From Blastococcus saxobsidens (lineage in GTDB: Bacteria > Actinomycetota > Actinomycetes > Mycobacteriales > Geodermatophilaceae): DNA of 55,768 nt. Of the stretch, positions 20,645 to 30,588 are shown piece by piece. Position numbers and translations under genes: made by a program. The notes under the pieces are model-generated. The model had not been told where the DNA came from. It searched no databases and saw only the letters and a program-made list of their open reading frames with translations. Every line of letters begins with the position of its first letter. Positions within the stretch are counted from its first letter, which is position 1. The stretch lies in assembly GCF_002938435.1 (NCBI RefSeq), contig NZ_POQT01000030.1, positions 1 to 55,768 of the forward strand. The letters run 5' to 3'.

Positions 20645-21625
20645 TCATGCGTCGGCCTTCGTGTCGCGGCGCAGCACCAGGAACTGGTAGGCGACCGCCA
20701 TCGCGAAACCGATGAGGAACAGGACCACCGACGCGGCGCCGGCGATGCCGTAGTTGCTGCGCTGGGTGCCCTGGCTGATCAGGTACGTCGCCATCGTGGT
20801 CGTCGCGTTGGCCGGCCCCCCGCCGGTGAGGATCCAGACCATGTCGAACAGCTGCAGCGAACCGATCATCGACAGGAAGATCCAGGTGCGGATGGTCGGC
20901 GCGATGAGCGGGACGGCGATGCGGCGCTGCACCTGCCACCAGGAGGCGCCGTCGAGCTGCGCCGCCTCGTGCAGCTCGTCGGGAACGCCCTGCAGGCCGG
21001 CCAGGAACAGCAGCACGGCCAGGCCCAGGTACTTCCACGTGAGCACGACGAAGACGGTGGCGAGCGCCAGGTCCGGGGTGCCGAGGAAGCCCTGCTCGGG
21101 GACCGGGATCCCCACGGAGGACAGCATCCGCTCCAGCAGGCCGGTGCGTGGCTGCAGCAGCTGGAACCACACGACGCCGGCGATGACCTCGGCCAGCACG
21201 TAGGGGACGAAGATGATCGTGCGCAGCAGCCCGCGGGCCTTGATGCGGCGGTTGAGCAGCAGCGCGAGCGCCAGGCCCAGCGGCAGCTGCACCAGGATCG
21301 ACGCGAAGACGATGGTGAAGTTGTGCACGACCGCGTCGGTGAAGACGTCGTCGGCCAGCACGCGGAGGTAGTTCTGCAGGCCGACGAAGTCGACCATCGG
21401 GCCGAAGCCCTTCCAGCGGTAGAACGACATCCGGGCGGCGGAGAACACCGGGTAGACGACGAAGATCGCCATCAGCGCCAGCGCCGGCGTCACGAACAGG
21501 AGGATCTCGAGGCGCTGCCGGCGCAACGTGTTCCGGCGGCGTCCGGTCACCCGGGGCGCGTCCGCGCCCCGGGTGACCGCTGCGCCGGGGTCGGTCGACG
21601 CCGGCGCAGCGGTCACTCTGGTCAT
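20645..21625 (-). CDS. Sugar ABC transporter permease, MalF type
   Basis: The 326-residue membrane protein has a cytosolic N-terminal stretch of about 38 residues, then six helices. FYRWKGFGPMVDFVGLQNY matches the family segment, and the EAA loop HEAAQLDGASWWQVQRRIAVP contacts the ATPase. The end GTQRSNYGIAGAASVVLFLI is typical of CUT1 permeases. The ATG at 21625 lies 7 nt from the stop of the binding-protein gene, so all three transport genes form one operon. Confidence 0.92.
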   Translation of the reverse strand: MTRVTAAPASTDPGAAVTRGADAPRVTGRRRNTLRRQRLEILLFVTPALALMAIFVVYPVFSAARMSFYRWKGFGPMVDFVGLQNYLRVLADDVFTDAVVHNFTIVFASILVQLPLGLALALLLNRRIKARGLLRTIIFVPYVLAEVIAGVVWFQLLQPRTGLLERMLSSVGIPVPEQGFLGTPDLALATVFVVLTWKYLGLAVLLFLAGLQGVPDELHEAAQLDGASWWQVQRRIAVPLIAPTIRTWIFLSMIGSLQLFDMVWILTGGGPANATTTMATYLISQGTQRSNYGIAGAASVVLFLIGFAMAVAYQFLVLRRDTKADA

Positions 21626-21632
21626 CTGCGGA

Positions 21633-22928
21633 TCACTTCTCCTGGTCGGCTGCCTGCTGCGTGGCGTCCACGATGTCCTCCGGCGAGGCCTGCCCGGCGA
21701 ACATCAGCGCGATCGCGTCGTTCATCGCGCCACCGACCGAGGCCCCGAAGGCGGTGTCGAAGTAGAGCTGGATGTACGGCGCCGCGTCACGCACCTCGAG
21801 GAGCTGGGCGAGTGCCGGGTCGGAGACGGAGTCGGTGGCGGCGGGGTTCGTGGGGAGCCCCATGTCGTTCTCCGCGAAGCCCTGCTGCACCTCGTCGGAG
21901 AGCAGGTACTTCACCAGGTCGACCGCCGTGTCCGGAGCGTTCTGCGAGACCGCCCAGGCGTCACCGCCACCGAGCTGTGCCTCGGGGTCACCCTCGCCGC
22001 CCTCGATCGCCGGGAACGGGAACCACCCGGTGTTCTCGCCGAGGCCCTCGTTGTCCTCGGTGAGGCCCTGCATGACTCCGGGCTCCCAGTGGCCGGCCAG
22101 CTCCATGGCGACCTGCTCGGTCGCGAGCAGACCCGAGGCCGAGGTGGCGCCCTCCTGCGCGGGGGTCGTCAGGAAGCCGGGGTTGAAGGGCTCGGTCTCG
22201 ATGAGGTCCTGCAGCGCCTCGCCGGCCTGCACGAAGCACGGGTCGCTGAAGTCGAGGCTGGTCACGGAGTCCTCGAGGACGTCCTGCCCGCAGGCCCGCA
22301 GCGCCGTGTAGTACCAGTAGTGCCCGGCCGGCCACTTGTCGCCGGCGCCGACCGAGATCGGCGTGATGCCCGCGGCCTTCAGTTGCTCGATGGCGGCGGA
22401 GAGCTCCGCCATCGTGGCCGGGGCCTCGGTGATGCCCGCCTCCTCGAAGAGCGCGGTGTTGTACCAGAAGCCCACGACGCCGACTGAGAACGGCAGCGCG
22501 TAGGTCTCGCCGTCGACCTGCCACCCGGCCACGTTGCCGCCGAGCTTCTCGATCTCCTCCGCCGCGTCCTCGGAAAGGTTGCGGACCAGACCGGCCTCCA
22601 CGTGATCGGCGAGCTCGCCGCCGCCGCGCTCCATGTAGACGTCGGGCAGGTCACCGCTCTGGAACGCGGCCTCGAGCCGGTCGACCATGTCCTCGTGGGC
22701 GACGGCCTCGACCTCGACGTTCACACCGGGGTTCGCGGCCTCGAAGTCCTCGGCGACCTGCTCGTAGTAGCCCCTGCCGGGCTCGTTGTTCGAGTTGTGC
22801 CACCAGGTGATCGTGTTCTCGTCGCCTCCCGATGCGTTGCTGTCACCGCCACTGCCACAGGCACTGACCGTCAGCAGCACCGCGCTGCTGCACAGCACCG
22901 AGAGAGCTGCTCGCCCCGAACGCCGCAT
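21633..22928 (-). CDS. Sugar-binding lipoprotein of the ABC importer
   Basis: The 431-residue extracellular solute-binding protein (family 1) starts at ATG 22928 with GAAGGGG upstream. It has a lipoprotein signal peptide (about 1-24) with the lipobox VSAC, so it would be acylated and held at the outer membrane face. A Gly/Ser linker follows, then two lobes with TITWWHNSNNEPGRGYYEQV and LPDVYMERGGGELADHV. Aromatic-rich stretches (WPAGHYWYYTALRA) suit an oligosaccharide ligand. Its divergent position from xylanolytic genes suggests xylo- or arabinoxylo-oligosaccharides; this is inference. Starting at the upstream in-frame ATG would place 22 residues before the signal peptide and is unlikely. 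Confidence 0.92.
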   Translation of the reverse strand: MRRSGRAALSVLCSSAVLLTVSACGSGGDSNASGGDENTITWWHNSNNEPGRGYYEQVAEDFEAANPGVNVEVEAVAHEDMVDRLEAAFQSGDLPDVYMERGGGELADHVEAGLVRNLSEDAAEEIEKLGGNVAGWQVDGETYALPFSVGVVGFWYNTALFEEAGITEAPATMAELSAAIEQLKAAGITPISVGAGDKWPAGHYWYYTALRACGQDVLEDSVTSLDFSDPCFVQAGEALQDLIETEPFNPGFLTTPAQEGATSASGLLATEQVAMELAGHWEPGVMQGLTEDNEGLGENTGWFPFPAIEGGEGDPEAQLGGGDAWAVSQNAPDTAVDLVKYLLSDEVQQGFAENDMGLPTNPAATDSVSDPALAQLLEVRDAAPYIQLYFDTAFGASVGGAMNDAIALMFAGQASPEDIVDATQQAADQEK

Positions 22929-22981
22929 GTTGACCCCTTCGTCTCGCCGCACGCCGTTTGTGGCGTGGGACACGCAACGAG

Positions 22982-23010
22982 AAGGTTGCAGCAAGGGCTT
23001 GCGCTGTCAA
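22982..23010 (-). promoter_or_regulatory. Promoter of the sugar importer operon
   Basis: On the minus strand TTGACA (23010-23005) and AACCTT (22987-22982) are 17 nt apart. The start point would be near 22975, giving a leader of about 47 nt. The LacI-type palindrome at 23009-23028 overlaps the upstream edge of the -35. Confidence 0.55.
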
Positions 23011-23027
23011 TCGTTGTCGATAACGAT
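22999..23027 (+). promoter_or_regulatory. Promoter of the xylanolytic operon
   Basis: TTGCGC (22999-23004) is followed after 16-17 nt by TAACGAT (23021-23027). The -35 lies back to back with the importer -35. Transcription would start only a few nt before the GH10 ATG, so the leader is very short or absent. The operator covers the -10. Confidence 0.42.
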
Positions 23028-23028
23028 T
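23009..23028. promoter_or_regulatory. LacI-type operator between divergent xylan promoters
   Basis: AATCGTT (23009-23015) and AACGATT (23022-23028) are perfect inverted arms around a 6-nt spacer GTCGAT. The 20-bp site lies 8 nt before the GH10 ATG and touches both promoters. Its length and symmetry fit LacI-family operators, and the only such regulator in the island is the gene at 18516-19616. Confidence 0.75.
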
Positions 23029-23035
23029 TCGCGCC

Positions 23036-24307
23036 ATGACCCCCGTCACCGCCGTCGACGCCGTCCGGCGATCCGAGGCCACGCTCACCGTGCGCCGCCC
23101 CGACGGCTCCGTCTGCGCCGACACCGACGTGCTGGTGGCGCAGGTCAGGCACGATTTCGCCTTCGGCAACATCGGCTTCGACTTCGTGGGGCCGGCCGGC
23201 GAGGAGCAGGGAGCAGCGCGCGAGAACGTCTTCGGCGGCGCCGGGCCGGAGGCGGCCGAGCAGCTCGAGGACCTGTGGCTCGAGGTGTTCAACACCGCCA
23301 CGCTGCCGTTCTACTGGGCCGGTTTCGAGCCGGTGGAGGGGCATCCCGACACGCGACGGCTGCAGGCGACGGCGGCGTGGTTCCGGGACCGGGGGGTGTC
23401 CGTCAAGGGCCATCCGCTGGTCTGGCACACGCTGGCCCCGGACTGGCTGCGCGGGTACTCGGCCACCGAGGTCGAGGAGGTCGTGCGGTTGCGGGTCCGG
23501 CGCGAGGTCACGGCATTCGCCGGCCTGGTCGACACCTGGGACGCGATCAACGAGGTCGTGATCATGCCGGTGTTCGCCAACGAGGAGCGGCAGAACGCGA
23601 TCACCGCCCTGTGCCGCCGCATCGGCCGGATCCCGACCATCCGCCTCGCCTTCGAGGAGGCGCGCCGGGCGAACCCCGGCACCACGCTGGTCCTCAACGA
23701 CTTCAACCTGTCGACCGCCTACGAGTGCCTGATCGAGGGCGTCCTGGAGGCCGGCGTCCGGGTGGACGCGATCGGCCTGCAGAGCCACATGCACCAGGGC
23801 TACTGGGGCGAGGAGCGGACCTTGGAGGTGCTCGAGCGGTTCGCCCGCTACGGCCTCCCGCTGCACTGGACCGAGACGACGCTGGTCTCCGGTGACCTCA
23901 TGCCACCGGAGATCGTCGACCTCAACGACCACCAGGTCGACTCCTGGCCCTCGACGCCCGAGGGCGAGGAGCGGCAGGCCGACGAGGTCGTCCGCCACTA
24001 CCGGACCCTGCTGGCCCACCCCTCGGTGCAGGCCGTGACCTACTGGGGCCTCACCGACCGGGGCGCGTGGCTGGGGGCGCCGGCGGGCCTGGTGCGCGCC
24101 GACGGCAGTCCCAAGCCCGCCTACGTCGCCCTGCGGGGCCTGGTCAAGGGCGACTGGTGGCTGGACCCGACCCGGCTGCGCACCGACGGGGAGGGCCGGG
24201 TCACCGTCGCCGGCTGGGCCGGCGACTACTCGGTCTCGGTCGGCGACCGCTCCGCGACCTGGCAGCTGCGGCCCGACGCGCCGACGCCGGTGGTCACCCT
24301 GACCTGA
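23036..24307 (+). CDS. GH10 endo-1,4-beta-xylanase, cytoplasmic
   Basis: The 423-residue enzyme has the GH10 TIM-barrel motifs: KGHPLVWHTLAPDWL (124-138), WDAINEV with acid/base Glu173, LQSHMHQGYW, and LHWTETT with nucleophile Glu280. VTYWGLTDRGAWLGAPAGLV and KPAYVAL close the barrel. There is no signal peptide, so it would act on imported xylo-oligosaccharides inside the cell, as intracellular GH10 enzymes do. An N-terminal strand-rich portion (about 1-60) precedes the barrel, and a short beta-rich tail follows it. The ATG at 23036 has no Shine-Dalgarno and lies just downstream of the operator and -10. Confidence 0.92.
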   Translation: MTPVTAVDAVRRSEATLTVRRPDGSVCADTDVLVAQVRHDFAFGNIGFDFVGPAGEEQGAARENVFGGAGPEAAEQLEDLWLEVFNTATLPFYWAGFEPVEGHPDTRRLQATAAWFRDRGVSVKGHPLVWHTLAPDWLRGYSATEVEEVVRLRVRREVTAFAGLVDTWDAINEVVIMPVFANEERQNAITALCRRIGRIPTIRLAFEEARRANPGTTLVLNDFNLSTAYECLIEGVLEAGVRVDAIGLQSHMHQGYWGEERTLEVLERFARYGLPLHWTETTLVSGDLMPPEIVDLNDHQVDSWPSTPEGEERQADEVVRHYRTLLAHPSVQAVTYWGLTDRGAWLGAPAGLVRADGSPKPAYVALRGLVKGDWWLDPTRLRTDGEGRVTVAGWAGDYSVSVGDRSATWQLRPDAPTPVVTLT

Positions 24308-24329
24308 CCTGTCCATTACCCCCGACCGG

Positions 24330-24359
24330 GGCAGGATGCTGCGGGCGCAGCGCCCTGCC
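24330..24359 (+). other. Intercistronic hairpin between GH10 and GH3 genes
   Basis: GGCAGG (24330-24335) pairs with CCTGCC (24354-24359), and GCTGC (24338-24342) with GCAGC (24347-24351), around a GGGC loop with a 2x2 internal mismatch. It lies in the 124-nt gap and may stabilise or partly terminate the operon mRNA. Confidence 0.4.
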
Positions 24360-24431
24360 GCCGCCGTGCCCCGGCACGGGCGACCCCGGTCCGCCGCATC
24401 TGCACCGACGAACAGGACGGACTTCCCAGGC

Positions 24432-26786
24432 ATGGTCATCAACGCCGACATCGATCCCGCGCTCTGGCGCGACCCGGAGGCCCCGGCCGGGGACAGGGTC
24501 GCGGACCTCATCTCCCGCATGACGCTGGAGGAGAAGGTCGCCCAGCTCTACGGCGTCTGGGTGGGCATCGATGCGACCGAGGGCGAGGTGGCGCCGCACC
24601 AGCACGACATGGCCGCCGCACCCGTGGACTGGGAGGAGCTGATCCGCAGCGGCCTGGGCCAGCTCACCCGGCCGTTCGGGACGGCGCCGGTGGACCCGTT
24701 CGTCGGCGCCAAGGGCCTGGCGGAGAGCCAGCGGCAGATCATGGCGGCCGGCCGCTTCGAGATCCCGGCGCTGGTGCACGAGGAATGCCTCACGGGCCTG
24801 GCGGCGTGGTCGGCGACCGTCTTCCCCTCGCCCCTGTGCTGGGCGGCCAGCTTCGACCCCGGGCTCGTGGAGCGCATGGGCGCGCTCATCGGGGCGAGCA
24901 TGCGCTCGCTCGGCGTCCACCAGGGTCTCGCCCCGGTCCTCGACGTCGTCCGGGACCTGCGCTGGGGGCGGGTCGAGGAGACCATGGGCGAGGACCCGCA
25001 CCTGGTGGGCACCATCGGCAGCGCGTACGTGCGCGGCCTGGAGTCCAGCGGCATCGTGAGCACCCTGAAGCACTTCGTCGGCTACTCCGCCTCGCGGGCG
25101 GGCCGCAACCTGGCGCCGGTGTCGGTCGGGCCCCGGGAGCTCGCCGACGTCTTCCTCCCGCCCTTCGAGATGGCCCTGCGGGCCGGCGCGCGCTCGGTCA
25201 TGAACAGCTACACAGACACCGACGGCGTGCCCGCGGCCGGGGACCCGGCGCTGCTCACCACGCTGCTGCGCGAGACCTACGGGTTCACCGGCACGGTGGT
25301 CGCCGACTACTTCTCGATCGCCTTCCTGCAGACGCTGCACGCCGTGGCCGGCTCGCCCGCCGAGGCCGCTGCGCTGGCCCTCGAGGCGGGGATCGACGTC
25401 GAACTGCCGACCGTGGCCTGCTACGGCGAGCCGCTGGTCCAGGCGGTCCGCGACGGCGCCGTCGACGAGGCGCTGGTCGACCGGGCGCTGCGCCGGGTGC
25501 TGCTGCAGAAGTGCGAGCTCGGCCTCCTGGACCCCGGCTGGTCGCCGGACGCGCCGGCGGTCACCGACGGCGCGGTCACCCTCGACCCGGAGGAGTCCCG
25601 GGCGGTGGCGGGGGACCTCGCGCGCCGCTCGGTCGTCCTGCTGGCCAACGACGGGACGCTGCCGCTGCGTCCCGGGGCGCGCCTGGCGGTCGTGGGTCCC
25701 CGCGCCGACACCGCCCAGGCGATGCTCGGCTGCTACTCCTTCCCGATGCACGTCGGCGTCCACCACCCCGACGTGCCCGTGGGCGTCGACATCCCGACCC
25801 TGGCCGACGCGCTGGAGGAGGCACCGGAGGCCTTCGACGTCGTCGTCGCCGAGGGCTGCCCCGTCCTGGGCGGGGACGACGAGGGGATCGAGGCCGCCGT
25901 ACGCGCGGCGGCCGACGCCGACGTCGTGGTCGCCGTCCTCGGGGACAAGGCCGGGCTGTTCGGCAACGGCACCTCGGGCGAGGGCTGCGACGCGGTGGAC
26001 CTGCGACTGCCCGGCCGTCAGGAGGAGCTGCTGGAGGCGCTGCTCGGGACGGGGAAGCCGGTGGTGCTCGTGCTGCTCAGCGGCCGCCCCTACGAGCTGT
26101 CCCGGCAGGTCGACCGACTGGCCGCGGTGCTGTGCGGGTTCTTCCCGGGAGAGGAGGGCGGTCCGGCGATCGCCGACGTCCTCAGCGGCCGGGTGGGCCC
26201 GTCGGGCCGGCTGCCGGTGAGCTTCCCGCGGGAGGGCGGCAGCCAGCCCAGCACCTACCTCGCCTCGCCCCTGGGCGGGCGGACCGACGTCAGCTCGGTG
26301 GACCCGACCCCGCTGTTCCCCTTCGGACACGGGCTGGGCTACGGCGCGGCGACGTGGGCGGGGGTGCGCGCGACCAGCGGGCCCGGCTGGGACACCGACG
26401 GGACGGCCGAGGTGGAGGTCGAGCTCCGCAACGACACCGACCGCGAGGTCACCGAGGTCGTGCAGGTGTACCTGCACGACCCCGCCGCCGAGGTGGTGCG
26501 CCCGGTGCAGTCCCTCCTCGCGGCGCGGCGGGTCGACCTCCCGGCGGGGTGCGCGGCCACCGTCCGGTTCACCCTGCACGCCGACCTCACGTCCTTCACC
26601 GGGCGCGCGGGGGCCCGGATCGTCGAGCCGGGGGAGGTGGAGCTCCGGGTGGGCGCCTCCAGCGCCGACGTGCGGCAGGTCCTCCGGTTCACCCTCGGCG
26701 GCAGCCGCCGGACGGTCGGCGTGGACCGCCGCCTGCACCCGGAAACCGTGGTCGAGCACCGGCCGGCCGCGGGAAGCGCGGGCTGA
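24432..26786 (+). CDS. GH3 beta-xylosidase/beta-glucosidase, cytoplasmic
   Basis: The 784-residue enzyme begins with MTLEEKVAQLYG (30-41), typical for GH3. It contains FPSPLCWAASFDPGLVERMG, RVEETMGEDPHLVG (180-193), LKHFVGYSA, and the nucleophile Asp292 in TVVADYFSI. A GH3 C-terminal alpha/beta sandwich (DLARRSVVLLANDGTLPLRP) and a fibronectin-III-like domain (EVTEVVQVYLHDPAA) follow. It should release xylose or glucose from the non-reducing end; the operon favours xylosidase. No signal peptide is present. I chose ATG 24432, which gives the family N-terminus; the frame is open to 24336. The stop overlaps the next ATG by 1 nt. Confidence 0.9.
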   Translation: MVINADIDPALWRDPEAPAGDRVADLISRMTLEEKVAQLYGVWVGIDATEGEVAPHQHDMAAAPVDWEELIRSGLGQLTRPFGTAPVDPFVGAKGLAESQRQIMAAGRFEIPALVHEECLTGLAAWSATVFPSPLCWAASFDPGLVERMGALIGASMRSLGVHQGLAPVLDVVRDLRWGRVEETMGEDPHLVGTIGSAYVRGLESSGIVSTLKHFVGYSASRAGRNLAPVSVGPRELADVFLPPFEMALRAGARSVMNSYTDTDGVPAAGDPALLTTLLRETYGFTGTVVADYFSIAFLQTLHAVAGSPAEAAALALEAGIDVELPTVACYGEPLVQAVRDGAVDEALVDRALRRVLLQKCELGLLDPGWSPDAPAVTDGAVTLDPEESRAVAGDLARRSVVLLANDGTLPLRPGARLAVVGPRADTAQAMLGCYSFPMHVGVHHPDVPVGVDIPTLADALEEAPEAFDVVVAEGCPVLGGDDEGIEAAVRAAADADVVVAVLGDKAGLFGNGTSGEGCDAVDLRLPGRQEELLEALLGTGKPVVLVLLSGRPYELSRQVDRLAAVLCGFFPGEEGGPAIADVLSGRVGPSGRLPVSFPREGGSQPSTYLASPLGGRTDVSSVDPTPLFPFGHGLGYGAATWAGVRATSGPGWDTDGTAEVEVELRNDTDREVTEVVQVYLHDPAAEVVRPVQSLLAARRVDLPAGCAATVRFTLHADLTSFTGRAGARIVEPGEVELRVGASSADVRQVLRFTLGGSRRTVGVDRRLHPETVVEHRPAAGSAG

Positions 26787-27799
26787 TGCCCCACTCGGAC
26801 CTCCCGCTGGAGGAGCTGCGGCGCTACCGGCCGCGGCTCCCGGCGCCGGACGACCTCCAGGACTTCTGGTCGGCCACCCTCGCCGAGGCGGGGCAGCGGC
26901 CGCTCGATGCGTCCTGGACCCCGGTCGACTCCGGCCTGGTGACCGTCGAGACCTCCGACGTGTCCTTCGCCGGTTTCGGCGGCTCCGAGGTCCGCGCCTG
27001 GCTGCACCTGCCCGCCCGGGCGCTGCGCGGGGACCGGCAGCTGCCCGGGGTCGTCCAGTACCAGGGCTACAACGGCGGACGGGGACTGCCGCACGAGCAC
27101 GTCTTCTGGGCATCGGCCGGGTTCGCCCAGCTCGTCGTCGACACCCGCGGGCAGGGGAGCGGCTGGACCGTGGGGGACACCGGTGACCCGGTGGGCGCCG
27201 CAGCCGCGCAGCCGGGCTTCCTGACCCGCGGCGTGCAGGACCGGCAGGACTACTACTACCGGCGGGTCTACACCGACGCGACCAGGGCGTTCGAGCTGCT
27301 GCGGGACCACCCCGACGTCGACGGCGACCGGGTGGCGGTGGCCGGCATCAGCCAGGGCGGCGGCATCGCGCTGGCCGTCGCGGCCCTGGCGCGCGGGGTC
27401 GCGGCAGTCCTGCCCGACGTGCCGTTCCTCTGCGACTTCCCGCGCGCCACCCGGGTCGCCGCCGGCGACCCGTACGGCGAGATCGTGCGCTACCTGAAGG
27501 CGCACCGGGACCGCGTGGACCAGGTGTTCCGGACCCTGAGCTACTTCGACGGCGCGGTCCTCGCCCGCGCGGCGTCCGCCCCGGCGCTGTTCTCCGTCGC
27601 GCTCATGGACGAGATCTGCCCGCCGTCGACGGTCTTCGCCGCGTACAACGCCTACGCCGGCCCGAAGGAGATCGCGGTCTACCCGTACAACGACCACGAG
27701 GGCGGGCAGGCCCACCAGCAGCGCGAGCAGCTCGGCTGGCTCCGCGGCGTCCTGGACGCCCCCGCCGGCCGGCCGACGCCCCGCGGGCTGGGGGACTGA
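26786..27799 (+). CDS. axe: CE7 acetyl xylan esterase / cephalosporin-C deacetylase family
   Basis: The 337-residue alpha/beta hydrolase has the CE7 hallmarks: the RGQGSGW motif (121-127), nucleophile Ser189 in GISQGGG, catalytic Asp275 in LMDEICPPST and His304 in NDHEGG. CE7 enzymes are intracellular hexamers that remove acetyl groups from imported xylo-oligosaccharides, which suits the lack of a signal peptide. Its ATG shares one base with the GH3 stop and its stop shares one base with the GH51 ATG (TGATG at both ends), so translation is tightly coupled. Confidence 0.92.
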   Translation: MPHSDLPLEELRRYRPRLPAPDDLQDFWSATLAEAGQRPLDASWTPVDSGLVTVETSDVSFAGFGGSEVRAWLHLPARALRGDRQLPGVVQYQGYNGGRGLPHEHVFWASAGFAQLVVDTRGQGSGWTVGDTGDPVGAAAAQPGFLTRGVQDRQDYYYRRVYTDATRAFELLRDHPDVDGDRVAVAGISQGGGIALAVAALARGVAAVLPDVPFLCDFPRATRVAAGDPYGEIVRYLKAHRDRVDQVFRTLSYFDGAVLARAASAPALFSVALMDEICPPSTVFAAYNAYAGPKEIAVYPYNDHEGGQAHQQREQLGWLRGVLDAPAGRPTPRGLGD

Positions 27800-29301
27800 T
27801 GCTCCGGGCGCGCCTCACCGTCGACCCGGGACGACCGGTGGGTCCGGTGTCCCGCCGGCTCTTCGGTGCCTTCGTCGAGCACATGGGGCGCGGCGTGTAC
27901 GGCGGCATCCACGAGCCCGGGCACCCGCAGGCCGACGAGGAGGGCTTCCGCGGGGACGTGATCGACCTCGTCCGGGAGATGGGGGTGACGACCGTCCGGT
28001 ACCCCGGCGGCAACTTCGTCTCCGGCTTCCGCTGGGAGGACGGCGTCGGCCCGCGCGACCAGCGCCCCGTGCGGCTCAACCTCGCGTGGCACAGCACGGA
28101 GACCAACGAGGTCGGGCTGCACGAGTTCGCGTCCTGGCTGGAGAAGGTCGGCGCCGAGCTCATGCTCGCCCTGAACCTCGGCACCCGCGGGACGCTGGAG
28201 GCGCTGGACCTGCTCGAGTACGCCAACGTGCCCGCCGGCACGACGCTGGCCCAGCAGCGGGTCCGCAACGGGCGGGTGCAGCCGTTCGACGTCCGCATGT
28301 GGTGCCTGGGCAACGAGATGGACGGTCCGTGGCAGCTCGGCCAGATGCCCGCCGACGACTACGGCAAGCTCGCCGCCCGCACCGCGAAGGCGATGCGGCA
28401 GCTGGACCCGGGGCTCGAGCTCGTCGCCTGCGGCTCCTCGAGTGCCGCCATGCCGACCTTCGGCGAGTGGGAGCGCACCGTGCTCACCCACGCCTACGAC
28501 GACGTGGACTTCATCTCCTGCCACGCGTACTACGAGGAGAAGGACGGCGACCTCGGCTCGTTCCTGGCGTCGGCCACGGACATGGACCGGTTCATCGAGT
28601 CCGTCGTCGCCACCGCCGACCACGTGAAGGCCGTGCGCGGGAGCGGGAAGACGATGCAGGTCTCCTTCGACGAGTGGAACGTCTGGTACCTGTCCCGGGT
28701 CCCGGCGGACCTCGCCACGGGCATCGACGACTGGCCGCTCGCCCCCGTTCTCAGCGAGGAGCCCTACACGGTGGCCGACGGCGTCGTGGTGGGCAGCCTG
28801 CTGATGTCGCTGATCCGGCACGCCGACCGGGTGACCAGCGCGTCGATCGCCCAGCTCGTCAACGTCATCGCCCCGATCGCGGCGGAGCCCGGCGGGCCGG
28901 CGTGGCGCAAGTCGACCTTCTTCCCGTTCGCGACCACCTCCCGCCTCGCCCGCGGCGTCGCCCTGCCCGTGCGCGTCGACGGTCCCGGGTACGACACCGC
29001 CCGGTACGGGGAGGTGCCTCTCGTCGACGCCGCGGTCACCGCCGACGACGGCGCGGCCGCGCTCTTCCTGGTCAACCGTTCGCAGACCGAGGAGGTGGAG
29101 GTGTCCGTGGACCTCGCTCCGCTGGCCCTCGGCACGGTCGCGGAGGCGTTGACGCTGTCCGACCCCGATCCGCACGCGGCGAACACGACCGACCGGCAGG
29201 ACTGCGTCGGGCTGCGGCCGAACGCCCGGGCAGCGGTGGTCGACGGCACGCTGCGCGTGACGCTGCCGCCGGTCTCCTGGACGGCGGTCTCGCTGTGCTG
29301 A
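27799..29301 (+). CDS. GH51 alpha-L-arabinofuranosidase, cytoplasmic
   Basis: The 500-residue enzyme removes arabinofuranosyl side chains from arabinoxylan oligosaccharides. Motifs: SRRLFGAFVEHMGRGVYGGI near the N-terminus, VRYPGGNFVSGFRWEDGVGP, CLGNEMDGPWQ with acid/base Glu173, and SFDEWNVWY with nucleophile Glu292, then the C-terminal beta domain ending VSWTAVSLC. Length and motif spacing are normal for intracellular hexameric GH51. It is the last enzyme gene of the coupled CE7-GH51 pair; a 7-bp hairpin and a 120-nt gap follow before the ATPase gene. Confidence 0.93.
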   Translation: MLRARLTVDPGRPVGPVSRRLFGAFVEHMGRGVYGGIHEPGHPQADEEGFRGDVIDLVREMGVTTVRYPGGNFVSGFRWEDGVGPRDQRPVRLNLAWHSTETNEVGLHEFASWLEKVGAELMLALNLGTRGTLEALDLLEYANVPAGTTLAQQRVRNGRVQPFDVRMWCLGNEMDGPWQLGQMPADDYGKLAARTAKAMRQLDPGLELVACGSSSAAMPTFGEWERTVLTHAYDDVDFISCHAYYEEKDGDLGSFLASATDMDRFIESVVATADHVKAVRGSGKTMQVSFDEWNVWYLSRVPADLATGIDDWPLAPVLSEEPYTVADGVVVGSLLMSLIRHADRVTSASIAQLVNVIAPIAAEPGGPAWRKSTFFPFATTSRLARGVALPVRVDGPGYDTARYGEVPLVDAAVTADDGAAALFLVNRSQTEEVEVSVDLAPLALGTVAEALTLSDPDPHAANTTDRQDCVGLRPNARAAVVDGTLRVTLPPVSWTAVSLC

Positions 29302-29315
29302 CCGGGCGAGGAACT

Positions 29316-29345
29316 CCCGGCGTCCCCCCGCAGCCGACCGCCGGG
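29316..29345 (+). other. Weak hairpin after the GH51 gene
   Basis: CCCGGCG (29316-29322) and CGCCGGG (29339-29345) form a 7-bp stem with a 16-nt loop, 14 nt after the stop. It could attenuate transcription into the ATPase gene. Confidence 0.33.
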
Positions 29346-29421
29346 CACCCCTGATCCACCCCCCACCAACGCACTTCCCAGACCCCGGCGACGCCGCCGG
29401 AGGACGAGACAGGAGCAGGAC

Positions 29422-30498
<1,077 letters not shown>

Positions 30499-30531
30499 CC
30501 CGCAGGGCGGAGGCCGGTGGCGCACGCTCCC

Positions 30532-30537
30532 TAGACT
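30532..30537 (+). promoter_or_regulatory. -10 box upstream of aroH
   Basis: TAGACT fits TANNNT and would start transcription near 30544, about 45 nt before the ATG. No good -35 is seen. Confidence 0.38.
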
Positions 30538-30588
30538 CGTCCGAGGCACCCGGCGATCCGGCGTGCCTGGGGCGAACGAGGAGAGTGC

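Noticed and set aside
24294-27113. A 939-codon minus-strand frame over the GH3 and CE7 genes
   Set aside because: It is a stop-free shadow caused by high GC. The plus-strand proteins show complete catalytic motifs, the minus frame none.
29302-29421. Second LacI operator before the ATPase gene
   Set aside because: No copy of AATCGTT/AACGATT or a related palindrome is present; only a weak 7-bp hairpin.
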